Shown here piece after piece: positions 1 to 8,534 of a DNA stretch of 12,453 nucleotides. Source of the stretch: JBOGWP01 sp050693875 (lineage in GTDB: Bacteria; Actinomycetota; CADDZG01; JAHWKV01; JBOGWP01); the NCBI GenBank assembly GCA_050693875.1, contig JBOGWP010000010.1:1-12453 (forward strand), read 5' to 3'. The first letter of the stretch is position 1; each line of letters opens with the position of its first letter. The position numbers and the translations under genes are program-made. A model generated the notes under the pieces. The model had not been told where the DNA came from. It saw nothing but the letters and a program-made list of their open reading frames with translations, and ran no database searches.

Positions 1-1
1 A

Positions 2-79
2 GAGTCGTTCCGGATGCGGGAGTCCAAAGCCCGCCGAGAGAAGAGTCCCTGCCCGCTGAAGGAGGTGGTCGCGAACTAG
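2..79 (+). CDS. Possible 3' end of a gene entering from the left
   Basis: An open frame runs from the left edge to a TAG at 77-79 and encodes about 25 residues, rich in Arg, Lys and Glu and ending KEVVAN. The charged composition is compatible with the C-terminus of a real protein, but 25 codons is too short to recognise a family. Another frame also stays open across this stretch (to a TAG near 114), so coding is not proven. I cannot say what protein this would be. Confidence 0.2.
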   Translation, partial: ESFRMRESKARREKSPCPLKEVVAN

Positions 80-155
80 AATCGCCCGTCAGAAGCTCGA
101 GAGGTGGGGACTTTTAGCTGGCCACCACCGGGTACCGGAACTTGGCCATTGACAC

Positions 156-345
156 GTCTATGCCGGCAGGCCCTCGCTTCGCTCTGCCTGCCGGGCTTCG
201 CTCGGCAAGCCGAGGCTTCGCCGGCAGTCGTCTATGCCGGCAGGCCCTCGCTTCGCACTGCCTGCCGGGCTTCGCTCGGCACGCCGAGGCTTCGCCGGCA
301 GTCGTCTATGCCGGCAGGGCCTCGCTTCGCTCTGCCCTGCCGGGC
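156..345. repeat. 74-bp tandem hairpin repeat, about 2.5 copies
   Basis: Copies begin at 156, 230 and 304, exactly 74 bases apart. The first two differ at only two positions. The third matches for about 40 bases and then diverges. Each full unit contains two palindromes: CCGGCAGGC paired with GCCTGCCGG around a loop containing CTTCGCT, and CTCGGC paired with GCCGAG around a 2-base loop. Copies of GCTTCGC, the complement of GCGAAGC, punctuate the unit. In copy 3 the first hairpin is a perfect 10-bp stem (311-320 with 334-343), so a change in one arm is matched in the other. d(GCGAAGC) is a known, exceptionally stable DNA mini-hairpin. The unit is too palindromic and its copies too contiguous for a CRISPR array. 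Confidence 0.85.
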
Positions 346-422
346 CCAGCTTGAGGTGCCGAAGTTCGTGCGAATGAGTCAAGTTTTGGGACGAGACCGA
401 CCGGGGCGCACCTCAAGCTGGG
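345..422. repeat. Inverted repeat with 15-bp perfect arms
   Basis: The arm CCCAGCTTGAGGTGC at 345-359 is the exact reverse complement of 408-422, with 48 bases between the arms. The left arm starts directly at the end of the third tandem-repeat copy, which suggests it bounds the repeat element. It could form a cruciform or a bidirectional transcript hairpin, or be the end of a small mobile repeat. No T-run follows either arm. Confidence 0.7.
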
Positions 423-668
423 GCTAGCAGCGAAGCGGCAAGACGGTTCTCGAACCCGCTGAGGAGGCCAGCTTCCGGGCCCGCCCCGGGGCGTGGGCGT
501 TCTTTCAAGCGCAGGCACCCTGGTATCGCTGAACGGCCGTCCACTGGGTGTCGAGCGCGAAACGGCCGGAGACGCGCCGGCGCCGCCTGGCGCCTTTGAT
601 CGACGACTCCGCCGAGGGGCGGCCGATCGCAGCCCTCGCTCGTCGGCCGGCTGCGTCCTCCGGCGGTC

Positions 669-1169
669 CTACCTCGCCTGGGTGATCGGCCGGTAGCCGG
701 AGCAGTTGAAATCCTGGCCCGCGGGCGGGGTGGTGGTCTGGAAGTTCAAGTCGCCCTGCTTCGGGTTCTCGAAGTAGGTCGGGCGGAAGGGGCCGGGCGG
801 GCGCCCCGGCGGGGACACCGTGTAGACGGAGGAGACGTGCGTCTTCCAGGTGTCCTCGAACTTGCCGTTGATCCGGTACGAGGTGATCTGGCACTCGATG
901 GGGATGAAGGTATCGAGTGGCGCCTGGGCGGCGACCGCCGCCGGCGCGGCGGCGGCTGGTGCGGCGGGGGAAGCGGCGCTCGCCGCTTGAGGACCTGCCG
1001 AGGCCGGGATGGTGGCGGCGAGCATGGCCACGACCGCGAGCAGGCCGAGCCCGGCGATCAGCATCGGGATCCAACGTCGGGGAGGCCGGAGCCGCGGCCC
1101 GGCCATCGCGGTGAAGGCAAACCTCCACGCCGCGGCGCCGCCTGCCTGGACGAGCGAGTCGTATGTCAT
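669..1169 (-). CDS. Small exported or membrane-anchored protein, unknown function
   Basis: This 166-residue protein matches no family I recognise. I chose the ATG at 1169 over one nine codons upstream because a GGGAGG ribosome-binding site lies 4 bases before it. An N-terminal segment of about 32 residues with Arg-rich RLRPPRR precedes one hydrophobic segment (about 33-57). That segment ends in ASA (56-58), a possible signal peptidase I site, so the protein is either secreted or anchored by its N-terminus. An Ala/Pro-rich linker (about 59-85) leads to a compact C-terminal domain with two cysteines (C93, C156) that could form a disulfide outside the cell. It lies 102 bases downstream of the HD-GYP gene on the same strand and could be co-transcribed with it. 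Function unknown. Confidence 0.7.
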   Translation of the reverse strand: MTYDSLVQAGGAAAWRFAFTAMAGPRLRPPRRWIPMLIAGLGLLAVVAMLAATIPASAGPQAASAASPAAPAAAAPAAVAAQAPLDTFIPIECQITSYRINGKFEDTWKTHVSSVYTVSPPGRPPGPFRPTYFENPKQGDLNFQTTTPPAGQDFNCSGYRPITQAR

Positions 1170-1271
1170 CGTGCCTCCCGGGTCGAAGGGCCCCACGAAG
1201 AGCGACCGAGGGCCATACGGTACCCGTTTCGGAACGTCGCGAAAAGTGGGTAGCCCAGAGTTAGCTCCGGT

Positions 1272-2771
1272 TCACGGCTGAGACGCCCCGCACCCCTCCC
1301 TGTTCTTCGCCACCGGCGGCACCCGCTCCCCGGTTCCCGACCCCTGCGGGTCGGCTCGGGCGGTCTGGGAGACGCACTCCCCGTGCCTGAGGTCGCTCTG
1401 GGCTGCCGTCCCGGCGATTGGGGAGGGCTGCGGCGACGACGTGGGGGCCGGCGAGGGAGTCGGTGACGGCAGCGGAGAGGCGGTGGCGATGGGCGCAGCG
1501 GCGATCGAGCGGCCAGCCCGGGGCAACGCGCTCTCGGTCGTGTTGGGCGACTCCATCGCGGTCTCCGTCGCAAGGCTCTCCTCGGTAGGTAGGGCCTCCG
1601 GGGAGGGCGGGACGAGCCGGGCGGCGCGGACTTGGGCCTGGGGAGCCGGTGCGGCCGGAGGCGGCGGCGCGCTCCAGCCGACGCCGAGCGAGACGACGGT
1701 CGCGGCGGCGGCCGTCCCCGCCACCGCCTGGGCCCCGGCCCGCTGCAGCGCGAAGGCGGCGCGGCGGGGAAGAACCGGCAGGGCGGCGAGCCAGGTCACC
1801 AGCCCGATGCGCCGCGACAGGTGGCCGATCGAGAGGTTGAGAAACGCCCGGACGAGCGTCGGGTCGAAGTGGGTGCCGGCCCCGGTCGCGAGCTCCTTGC
1901 GGGCGGCCTCCGGCGAGAGCGGCCGCCGGTAAGGGCGGCCGGCCGTCATCGTGTCGTAGGAGTCGGCCACGGCGACGATACGCGCGCCGAGCGAGATGTC
2001 CTGTCCGGCCAGCCCGTGCGGGTATCCGGTGCCGTCGAAGTGCTCGTGGTGCTGCTCGATCGTGGGCCCCCAGGGCCCCAACCAGGGCATGAGCGGCCCG
2101 GCGAGGCGGGCACCCTCGACGGGGTGGCGATGGATCGCCTCCCACTGGGTTTCGTCGGGGACGCCCGGCTTGTTGAGGATCTCGGCGTCGACCGCCATCT
2201 TGCCGATGTCGTGGAGGAGCGCAGCCCACCGAAGGAGGTCCCGGTCGCGGACCGGCAGCCGCAGCTCGTCGGCCAGGAGGTCGACGTATGCCCGAACCCG
2301 CTCGGAGTGCCCGCGGGTCAGGCGGTCGTGGGCCGAGAGCGCCGCGACCAGCGCAAGCACGATCTCGGCGGCGCGAGTGAGCTCGTCGTCCAACCCGTGC
2401 TCGCGCGCCTCGTGCAGCCGCTTCCGCAGGTCGCGGACCCGCCCGGCGCGGCGGGCCACCTGAAGGCGGGATGGAGCCCGATCGGGGAACAGGATCGACA
2501 ACCGCAGCAGGGCGGCGAGCGGCAGCATCCGGCGGGCGAGCCGGTCGACGCCGAGCAGCACCAGGATCGACGTGGCGATGTACACCCCCCACCACGACGC
2601 CACCTCCCACCCCGTCTCCGGGGGCGGCAGCACGTGCGCGACCACGGCGGAGGCGCCGATCGACGCGGCCACCGGGACCACCACCGCCAGCACGCGGAGC
2701 AGGGTGCTCAGTCCGGGGCGAGCGTTCCACCGGTGAGGAGGCTTTGACGAGTTCTTCTCGCTCGGTACCAC
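1272..2771 (-). CDS. Membrane HD-GYP domain protein, probable c-di-GMP phosphodiesterase
   Basis: The 499-residue protein should hydrolyse cyclic di-GMP at the inner face of the membrane. Two transmembrane segments (about 22-48 and 57-79) come first. The HD-GYP domain (about 135-315) shows HSERV (155-159), the HDIGK metal site (187-191), H216 in HPVEGA, and HHEHFDGTGYP (241-251) containing the GYP signature, then a VADSYDTMTAGRPYR block. All catalytic motifs look intact. Unusually, a further hydrophobic stretch (about 345-366) follows, with a roughly 130-residue Pro/Ser/Thr/Ala-rich tail ending in two more Cys (C466, C494). Positive charges before that stretch predict the tail lies outside the cell. 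The GTG start at 2771 was chosen for its GAGGAGG site 8 bases upstream. The frame stays open further, but a longer start would overlap the divergent Rieske gene. The stimulus sensed is unknown. Confidence 0.9.
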   Translation of the reverse strand: MVPSEKNSSKPPHRWNARPGLSTLLRVLAVVVPVAASIGASAVVAHVLPPPETGWEVASWWGVYIATSILVLLGVDRLARRMLPLAALLRLSILFPDRAPSRLQVARRAGRVRDLRKRLHEAREHGLDDELTRAAEIVLALVAALSAHDRLTRGHSERVRAYVDLLADELRLPVRDRDLLRWAALLHDIGKMAVDAEILNKPGVPDETQWEAIHRHPVEGARLAGPLMPWLGPWGPTIEQHHEHFDGTGYPHGLAGQDISLGARIVAVADSYDTMTAGRPYRRPLSPEAARKELATGAGTHFDPTLVRAFLNLSIGHLSRRIGLVTWLAALPVLPRRAAFALQRAGAQAVAGTAAAATVVSLGVGWSAPPPPAAPAPQAQVRAARLVPPSPEALPTEESLATETAMESPNTTESALPRAGRSIAAAPIATASPLPSPTPSPAPTSSPQPSPIAGTAAQSDLRHGECVSQTARADPQGSGTGERVPPVAKNREGCGASQP

Positions 2772-2883
2772 GGTTTCGACCTCCTCAGAATACTCCTTGT
2801 GGCGTCTCGACCACTGTTTGTGCAGGAACTGGGGCTTGGGGGGAGCCGCTCTCAAAACTCGATAGCCTGTGGGGCGGGGAACG
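2772..2883. promoter_or_regulatory. Divergent intergenic region, HD-GYP and Rieske operon
   Basis: These 112 bases separate two divergent genes and should hold both promoters. On the plus strand, GATAGC near 2861 could act as a weak -10 element for the Rieske operon. On the minus strand, TATTCT overlaps the area just before the GAGGAGG site and could be a -10, though no matching -35 is clear. No strong operator palindrome is visible. Confidence 0.35.
2780..2786 (-). promoter_or_regulatory. Ribosome-binding site fixing the HD-GYP start
   Basis: On the minus strand this reads GAGGAGG, 8 bases before the GTG at 2771. The frame is open for another 300 bases upstream, so this site is the main reason for preferring the shorter protein. 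Confidence 0.75.
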
Positions 2884-3674
2884 ATGGCCGAGCGGTCTGA
2901 GGCGGAGGCGGCAGCGGCAGGCGGCTTCGACGAGCGCTTGTTTCGCCGCGTGATGGCGTCGCGCGACCTCCCCCGCAGCGACATGAACCGTTCCGTCATC
3001 CGAGAAGCGAGGGTGGCCGGCACCCCCGTGCTGCTTGCCCGCCGGCCCTCCGGACAGGTGGTCGCCTTCGCCACGCACTGTCCCCATCAGGGGACCCCGC
3101 TGAAGCACGCCGGCTTCTTCGGTCCGTACCTTCAGTGCCCGCAGCACCGCTACGTGTACGACCCGGATACCGGCGAGAACATCCTCCCGACCCGGCAGGC
3201 CAACGTCGATTTCCTGTGGCGCATGAAGCCCGGCCACCTCCGAACGCATCGGGTGGAGGAGCGCGAAGGGTGGATCTGGGTCGCGGTGGCGGCCAACCCG
3301 GCTCCTCCCGAGTACGGGCCGGACAACCCCCCGCCGCCGCTGCCGACGGAACTGCGCGGGGCGCCGCGGCCGCGGGTCGAGGACGAGGGCCCAGCCGAGC
3401 ACGCCCCCGAATCGGTCACGGCCCTCGCCGGGGCGGTGTTCGAGCTCACCGTGCCGACGCGGGCCCTTCCCGGACACCTGTGGCGGGTGGAGTCCGGTGA
3501 CGATCTCGTGGTACTGGTCGGCCAGGCCTTCGAGCCCGGGGACGCCCCCCGCTACCAGCTGCGGTTCGCCGCCCGGTCGCCGGGTCAAGCGGAGCTGCGC
3601 TGCGTCTACGGGCGGCCCTGGGGGGGCAGGCCTTCCGAGGTTCGGACCTATTCCGTCACAATCGAACCCGAGGC

Positions 3675-3678
<4 letters not shown>
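2884..3678 (+). CDS. Rieske [2Fe-2S] protein with C-terminal chagasin-like domain
   Basis: This 264-residue soluble protein has no signal peptide. The Rieske fold (about 18-137) carries C66-P-H68 and C85-P-Q-H88, the two Cys and two His that ligate a [2Fe-2S] cluster, with 16 residues between the boxes. It should carry single electrons, as in oxygenase ferredoxins. After a Pro-rich linker (about 139-180), residues 184-262 resemble the chagasin/I42 protease-inhibitor fold: hydrophobic-LTVP, PGHLWRVE (196-203), a Gly/Pro turn, alternating strands and YGRPWGG (242-248), which matches the family RPW loop. The NPTTG loop that inserts in cysteine proteases is replaced by TRALPG, so inhibition is doubtful. 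The ATG at 2884 has GGGGA just upstream; a GTG at 2869 lacks a site. Its stop overlaps the gluA start (ATGA), which implies translational coupling. Rieske call confident, chagasin call moderate. Confidence 0.85.
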
Positions 3679-4445
<767 letters not shown>

Positions 4446-4480
4446 GGTAGTCACCAGATCAAGCCCGAAAGGGGGGCACG

Positions 4481-5437
4481 ATGAGACGACGGGGACTCGT
4501 CCTCGCAGCGATGCTGAGCGTGCTGATGGTCGCGGCCGCCTGCGCCCGCGAGGAGCCCACCGAGCCCAAGGCCGGCGGGACCAAGCCCGCGAAGAGCTTC
4601 GCCCCGGACAGCTACATGGCGCAGCTCAAGACCAACGGCAAGATTCGCATCGGCGTGAAGTACGACATCCCGCGGTTCGGGTTCCTCAACCCGGCGACGA
4701 GCAAGGTGGAGGGCTTCGACGTCGATCTCGGGAACCTCGTGGCGAAGCGGCTCGGCGTCCCGGCCGAGTTCAGCGAGGCGATCTCGGCCAACCGGATCCC
4801 CTTCCTGAACGAGGACAAGGTCGACCTCATCATCTCGACGATGACGATCAACGACGAGCGCAAGCAGCAGATCGACTTCTCGGTGGTCTACTACCTCGCC
4901 CGGCAGCGCCTGCTCGTGAAGAACGACAGCCCGATCACCGACGTGAAGACGCTCGACAGCCGCAAGGGCAAGGTGTGCAGCGCCTCGGGCTCGACCTCGG
5001 AGAAGAACATCCGCGCCGCTGCTCCCAGCGCCGAGGTGGTGCTCCAGAAGACCTACTCCGAGTGCTACCAACTGTTGCGCAATGCCCAGGTCGACGCGGT
5101 CACCACCGACGACGTGATCCTCACCAGCCTTCTGTCGAACGACCCGGCGAACTACAAGCTGACCGGAAGCGCCTTCTCGCAGGAACCGTACGGCATGGGC
5201 ATCAAGAAGGGGCGGGTCGGCTTCGTCGACTTCGTCAACGACGTGATCAAGGACGCGAAGAACGACGGCACCTGGGTGAAGCTCTACGACAAGTGGGTGG
5301 CGCCGCTGACCAAGGAGAAGGGCACCCCGCCGCCCGACGAGGTGAGTGCTGCCGGCCCCACTCCCGCCTCGCCCGCCGCAACGACATCTCCCACCGCATC
5401 GCCCACGGGGACCACGCCCTCGCCCACGAGCACCTGA
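4481..5437 (+). CDS. gluB: Lipoprotein solute-binding protein of glutamate-type ABC transporter
   Basis: The 318-residue protein captures the amino acid outside the membrane. A short signal peptide ends in a lipobox with lipidated C21 (VAAAC). The SBP_bac_3 domain (about 50-275) begins KIRIGVKYDIP and includes STMTINDERK, where R127 is placed to bind the ligand carboxylate, and DAVTTDD (205-211). C166 in VCSASGST and C195 in TYSECY fall at the same places as two Cys I recall in Corynebacterium GluB (LCSVSGST, YSSC), so a disulfide is likely. Beyond the domain lies an unusual tail of about 40 residues made almost only of Pro, Ser, Thr and Ala. An A/G-rich site (4468-4476) precedes the ATG by 4 bases. 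The 35-base gap from gluA supports one operon. Confidence 0.93.
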   Translation: MRRRGLVLAAMLSVLMVAAACAREEPTEPKAGGTKPAKSFAPDSYMAQLKTNGKIRIGVKYDIPRFGFLNPATSKVEGFDVDLGNLVAKRLGVPAEFSEAISANRIPFLNEDKVDLIISTMTINDERKQQIDFSVVYYLARQRLLVKNDSPITDVKTLDSRKGKVCSASGSTSEKNIRAAAPSAEVVLQKTYSECYQLLRNAQVDAVTTDDVILTSLLSNDPANYKLTGSAFSQEPYGMGIKKGRVGFVDFVNDVIKDAKNDGTWVKLYDKWVAPLTKEKGTPPPDEVSAAGPTPASPAATTSPTASPTGTTPSPTST

Positions 5438-5467
5438 TCCCGGCCCGCGGGCGGGCTTCCCCAGCCG

Positions 5468-6139
5468 ATGCCGCTCGCTGCGGCGGCCGGGTTCGGCCGG
5501 GTGGTCCTCGAGCACCTCGGCTTCCTCCTGGACGGGTACCGTCACACCCTCGTCCTCGTCGGGGTGGCGTTCGCGGCGAGCCTCGTGCTCGGGACGCTGG
5601 TGGCGGTCGTCCGCATCGCCCCCGTTCCGATCCTCCCCCGGATTGCGCGGGCCGAGGTGGAGCTGTTCCGCAACACCCCGCTGCTGCTGCAGATGTCCTT
5701 CTTCCTCATCGGGCTCGGCAGCCTCGGCATCCGGCTTCCGTTCTGCGTCGCCGCAGGCATCGCCCTCAGCCTGTACACGGCTGCCTACATCACCGAGGCG
5801 GTCCGGTCGGGAATCTCCTCCATCGGCACGGGCCAGACGGAGGCCGCCCGGTCGTTGGGGATGAACTTCCCGCAGACGATCCGGCTGGTGATCCTTCCGC
5901 AGGCCTTCCGCACGGTGATCCCGCCCCTCGGCAATCTGATGATCGCAATGGTGAAGAATTCCGCCATCGCCAGCGCGGTTGCCTGCGGTGAGCTCCTCTA
6001 CCAGACCGAGATCGTCAACTCCCGCACCTTCGCCACCTTCGAGGTGTTCACGGGGGCAGCGCTCGGCTACCTCTCGATCACGCTGCCGCTGTCGTTCTTC
6101 GTGTTCCGACTCGAGCACAGATTGCGGATCGTGCGATGA
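5468..6139 (+). CDS. gluC: Amino acid ABC transporter permease, GluC-like
   Basis: The 223-residue inner-membrane subunit has about five hydrophobic segments. It carries the family features FRNTPLLLQ (67-75) and the EAA loop GQTEAARSLG (122-131), which contacts the ATPase, followed by LPQAFRTVIPPLGN. The size and these motifs fit the HisM/GluC group. It lies 30 bases after gluB in the same frame, separated by the gluB stop. The ATG at 5468 is the first start available and has no good ribosome-binding site; the gap is GC-rich and contains CCCGCGGG, so expression may rely on reinitiation or a later GTG at about 5501. Its stop overlaps the next start (ATGA). Confidence 0.9.
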   Translation: MPLAAAAGFGRVVLEHLGFLLDGYRHTLVLVGVAFAASLVLGTLVAVVRIAPVPILPRIARAEVELFRNTPLLLQMSFFLIGLGSLGIRLPFCVAAGIALSLYTAAYITEAVRSGISSIGTGQTEAARSLGMNFPQTIRLVILPQAFRTVIPPLGNLMIAMVKNSAIASAVACGELLYQTEIVNSRTFATFEVFTGAALGYLSITLPLSFFVFRLEHRLRIVR

Positions 6140-7056
6140 GGCGCCGGTGGGTGCGGGCGGTCATCGGCGTCGCCGGGTCGGCCCTTGCCCTGGCGCTTGT
6201 CGCCGCGGCTGCCTATCGCTCGTACGGCCCCGGCGACGCCGCGGCCCGGCTGGCGAACCTGCAGCAGCGGTGGCGGCCCTTCTACGACCCGATCGGGGAG
6301 ACGACCGCGCCACAGATTTGGAGGTTCATCGGCGGCGGCGTCCTGCTCACCCTCGAGGCAGCGGTGATCGCGGTGCTGCTGTCTCTGCTGCTCGGGATCG
6401 GGCTGGCGCTGCTGCGCCTCTCACGGAACCGGCAGGTCGGCATTCCGGCGGGGCCCGCAGCACGGGCCGCCGTCGCCACCCCCGCCTCCGTGGTCGTGCA
6501 GTCGATCCGCTCGCTGCCGCTGTTCTTGCTCATACTTTACACGTTCATCGCCGCGCCGAAGCTCGGTCTCCAGCTCCCTGCGATGGCGGCCGGCATCGTC
6601 GCGCTGACCGTCTACACCTCCTGCGTCCTGGCCGAGATCGTCCGGGCTGGGATCCTGTCGCTCGACCGGGGGCAGTTCGAGGCGGCCGATGCGCTGGGGC
6701 TCCGGTACCTGCAGAAGCTGCGGTACGTGGTGCTGCCTCAGGCGTTGCGCCGGATGGTGCCGGCGGTGGTCTCGCAGCTCGTGACGCTGATCAAGGACAC
6801 CTCGCTCCTCTCGAACATCACGGTGACCGAGCTGATGCGCCGGATGATCATCCTTTCCCAGGCCTATTTCAACCCGATCGAGTGCTACCTGGTCGCCGGA
6901 TCCATCTACTTCGTCATCAATCTGTCGCTCTCGTCGCTCGCACGGCGCCTCGAGGTCCGGCCCACAGCGAAGGCAGCCGCCGGCGTACCGACGGTCCAGG
7001 GGGTCGGGTCGGAGGACCAGACGCTGATCGCCACGGCGGCACCGACCTCGCGCTGA
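6136..7056 (+). CDS. gluD: Amino acid ABC transporter permease, GluD-like
   Basis: The 306-residue partner permease is longer than GluC, as GluD usually is, because of an N-terminal membrane segment (about 8-27) and a loop before the core. It has SIRSLPLFLL (123-132), the EAA loop GQFEAADALG (179-188) and VLPQALRRMVPAVVSQ. A polar tail of about 30 residues follows the last membrane segment. It starts within the gluC stop codon (ATGA), so the two permeases should be made in equal amounts for a heterodimeric channel. It is the last gene of the operon; no stem-loop plus T-run terminator is visible in the next 100 bases. Confidence 0.9.
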   Translation: MRRRWVRAVIGVAGSALALALVAAAAYRSYGPGDAAARLANLQQRWRPFYDPIGETTAPQIWRFIGGGVLLTLEAAVIAVLLSLLLGIGLALLRLSRNRQVGIPAGPAARAAVATPASVVVQSIRSLPLFLLILYTFIAAPKLGLQLPAMAAGIVALTVYTSCVLAEIVRAGILSLDRGQFEAADALGLRYLQKLRYVVLPQALRRMVPAVVSQLVTLIKDTSLLSNITVTELMRRMIILSQAYFNPIECYLVAGSIYFVINLSLSSLARRLEVRPTAKAAAGVPTVQGVGSEDQTLIATAAPTSR

Positions 7057-8534
7057 GTTCCTGGCTGAAGTGATCGCTGCGGGCCTTTGCGAGGTTCGGC
7101 TGTCGACGAAAACGATGACCCGGTCGTGGGCGTGCAGCCAGTTTCCCAGCCGCATGTTTTCAAGGCACCACCGGTTCCCGTTCCGACCCTGGATGTTTGA
7201 CATGCCACGGCCGGAACGTATCAAGGGATACTGGCTCCTGGCCCGATACGGACAGGATGTCGGGAAATTTTCGAGGATCTCCCTTTGGGGCTGAGGCCTG
7301 CCCGAGGCAGGGGCCAGTCTCTTGGGGGGCTGCCAGTCGGGCCACCGGGAAACTCCGCGGGCGGGGCGGGCGATCGACGGGAACATCGTTTCGACTCTCC
7401 GCTCCGAAGGGTGCTACGGAACGCCGGTTCTGTCGCGACTCGCGTGGGACGAGTGCCTCGCAATTCTGTGCCGAGGCGTCGCCACAGGGAACGGTGAAAC
7501 CCGTTGCCCCCGCTCCCTGTTCACTGCGACTCCGCCTGGGGTCCTTCGCCGTGTGGACGGCTTCCCGTCCTCCGACTTCGACGACGCCTCCGCCCCACCC
7601 CCGAGGCCATTGGCCGGCGACGGGCCCTCCCCCTGATCGGCTGGGTGCCGACCCGTTTGGGGAGCGCCCGGGGTAGTTCCCACGTTCACCATCGACCGTT
7701 CGACGGGCGAGGTGCAGCTATGTCCCTGCGGCATCGTCACGGCTACGCCGCAGTCCTTCACCGTGGCCTCCGGGCGGGCGACACAAGCCCGCCGAGGAGT
7801 TCCCCGCACGATCGTGCGGTGCGCACCGCTACCCAGCCCACTTCCGCCAGGTTCGATCTGGTGGAGTCTTCTTGAGGGGCGTTCGATCGCTGGTTCCCCA
7901 TACACCGTCCCGTCTTGCTTGCCGGACCCGGGCGATCTGGGAGTGCCCGCCCGTCCCGTCGTTGTCGGGGCTGCTTGCCGTCCTCCCGCTCGTCCCAGCG
8001 ATCGGACTGCCCCCAGCTCCAGCGACCGCCGCGACGGTTCGTCGGCGGTGTGCTTTCATCACCGCACGGTCGCATGGCGCCTCGTGCGCTCCCCATCGCA
8101 TGCTCAAGCACGGGTGGCAGCTACCACGAGCGATTGTGGGTCTCGCCCTTGAGCGTCGGCCGCGTCCTGGCTGCTCACGGCCTCAAACTCCCCGGCCGGT
8201 AGCGACCTGCCCGCACCCAGCCCTTCCGCGTGAGAGCTACCGGATGCGCAAGCACCGGCAGCTGATCGAGGAGCGCAAAAGGGGGTGGTGGCCGAGACCG
8301 GACGCGACAATTTGAGGAAGCTCCGCATGGCGCCGGCACGCGTGCCATCGGCTTAGAGCGATTGTGAGGGAGGCGGGCTCCCGACCGCACAGGTGCTGCC
8401 CGGGGGCGTTGGTCGTGCCAGCATTGAACAGGGGTGCCTGCCTCCTTGCGGGCTCTCACCCGGTGAAGAAAACTGTGGATTGACGTGCCTTATCGTCGGA
8501 CGGGGAGCGACCTGGGCCGGTGGGGAGTGCCGCA
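7057..8534. other. Gene-poor region with degraded DNA
   Basis: Almost 1.5 kb lacks a convincing intact gene. Open frames on both strands overlap each other, give Arg/Pro/Ser-rich translations and lack good ribosome-binding sites. Recognisable content is limited to a transposase remnant (8119-8315) and local palindromes, such as GTATC/GATAC near 7217-7230, CCTGCC/GGCAGG near 7297-7311 and CAGGGA/TCCCTG near 7481-7520. Two short stretches read like protein but cannot be assigned: about 7420-7480 on plus (SRLAWDECLAIL) and about 7680-7760 on plus (FTIDRSTGEVQLCPCG). I read the region as a site of past insertions. Confidence 0.5.
8119..8315 (+). pseudogene. Decayed integrase-core transposase remnant
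   Basis: Two short pieces in different frames resemble the segment between the helix-turn-helix and DDE core of IS3/IS481-type transposases. The first (8119-8202) reads GSYHERL, then VSPLSVGRVLAAHGLKLP, and stops. After about 29 bases the second (8232-8315, another frame) reads ESYRMRKHRQLIEERKRGWW before a stop. In intact relatives a motif of the form VSxxTVxRLLxxxGLxLP is followed directly by a basic YxxxxRxLxExRR stretch, so order and spacing fit. Neither piece has a start codon of its own, and the catalytic core is missing. The match is from memory of the family and is moderate at best. Confidence 0.4.

Larger units (their letters stand above)
80..668. other. Non-coding region with hairpin repeats
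   Basis: This stretch of almost 600 bases has no convincing gene. The short open frames in it are spread over several overlapping frames and encode low-complexity Ala/Arg/Pro/Ser translations that follow the DNA repeats. Its content is the 74-bp tandem repeat (156-345) and a long inverted repeat (345-422). From about 430 to 668 I see no gene; a 7-bp inverted repeat (620-626 with 643-649) lies just downstream of the minus-strand gene ending at 669, but it has no T-run and is not a convincing terminator. Confidence 0.6.

Noticed and set aside
156..345. CRISPR array
   Set aside because: The units are contiguous with no unique spacers, only about 2.5 copies exist, and each unit is made of hairpins.
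1261..2730. 489-residue minus-strand ORF
   Set aside because: It is an alternate-frame shadow of the HD-GYP gene, rich in Arg/Pro/Gly with no family motif.
1632..2747. 371-residue plus-strand ORF
   Set aside because: It is antisense to the HD-GYP gene, whose catalytic motifs are intact on the other strand; long antisense frames are expected at this GC content.
4451..6118. 555-residue minus-strand ORF
   Set aside because: It is antisense to gluB and gluC, whose frames carry clear family motifs.
7420..7490. Fragment resembling a pyridoxamine-phosphate oxidase-like N-terminus (SRLAWDECLAIL)
   Set aside because: Only about a dozen residues fit, the frame degenerates at once, and no second motif follows.
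7845..7870. tRNA T-arm-like sequence CCAGGTTCGATCTGG
   Set aside because: The stem and 7-base loop cannot both be formed correctly, and no acceptor or anticodon arm is found upstream.
7414..7905. 163-residue minus-strand ORF, possibly group II intron related
   Set aside because: I could not find a domain V hairpin or reverse-transcriptase motifs, and the composition is that of a random high-GC frame.
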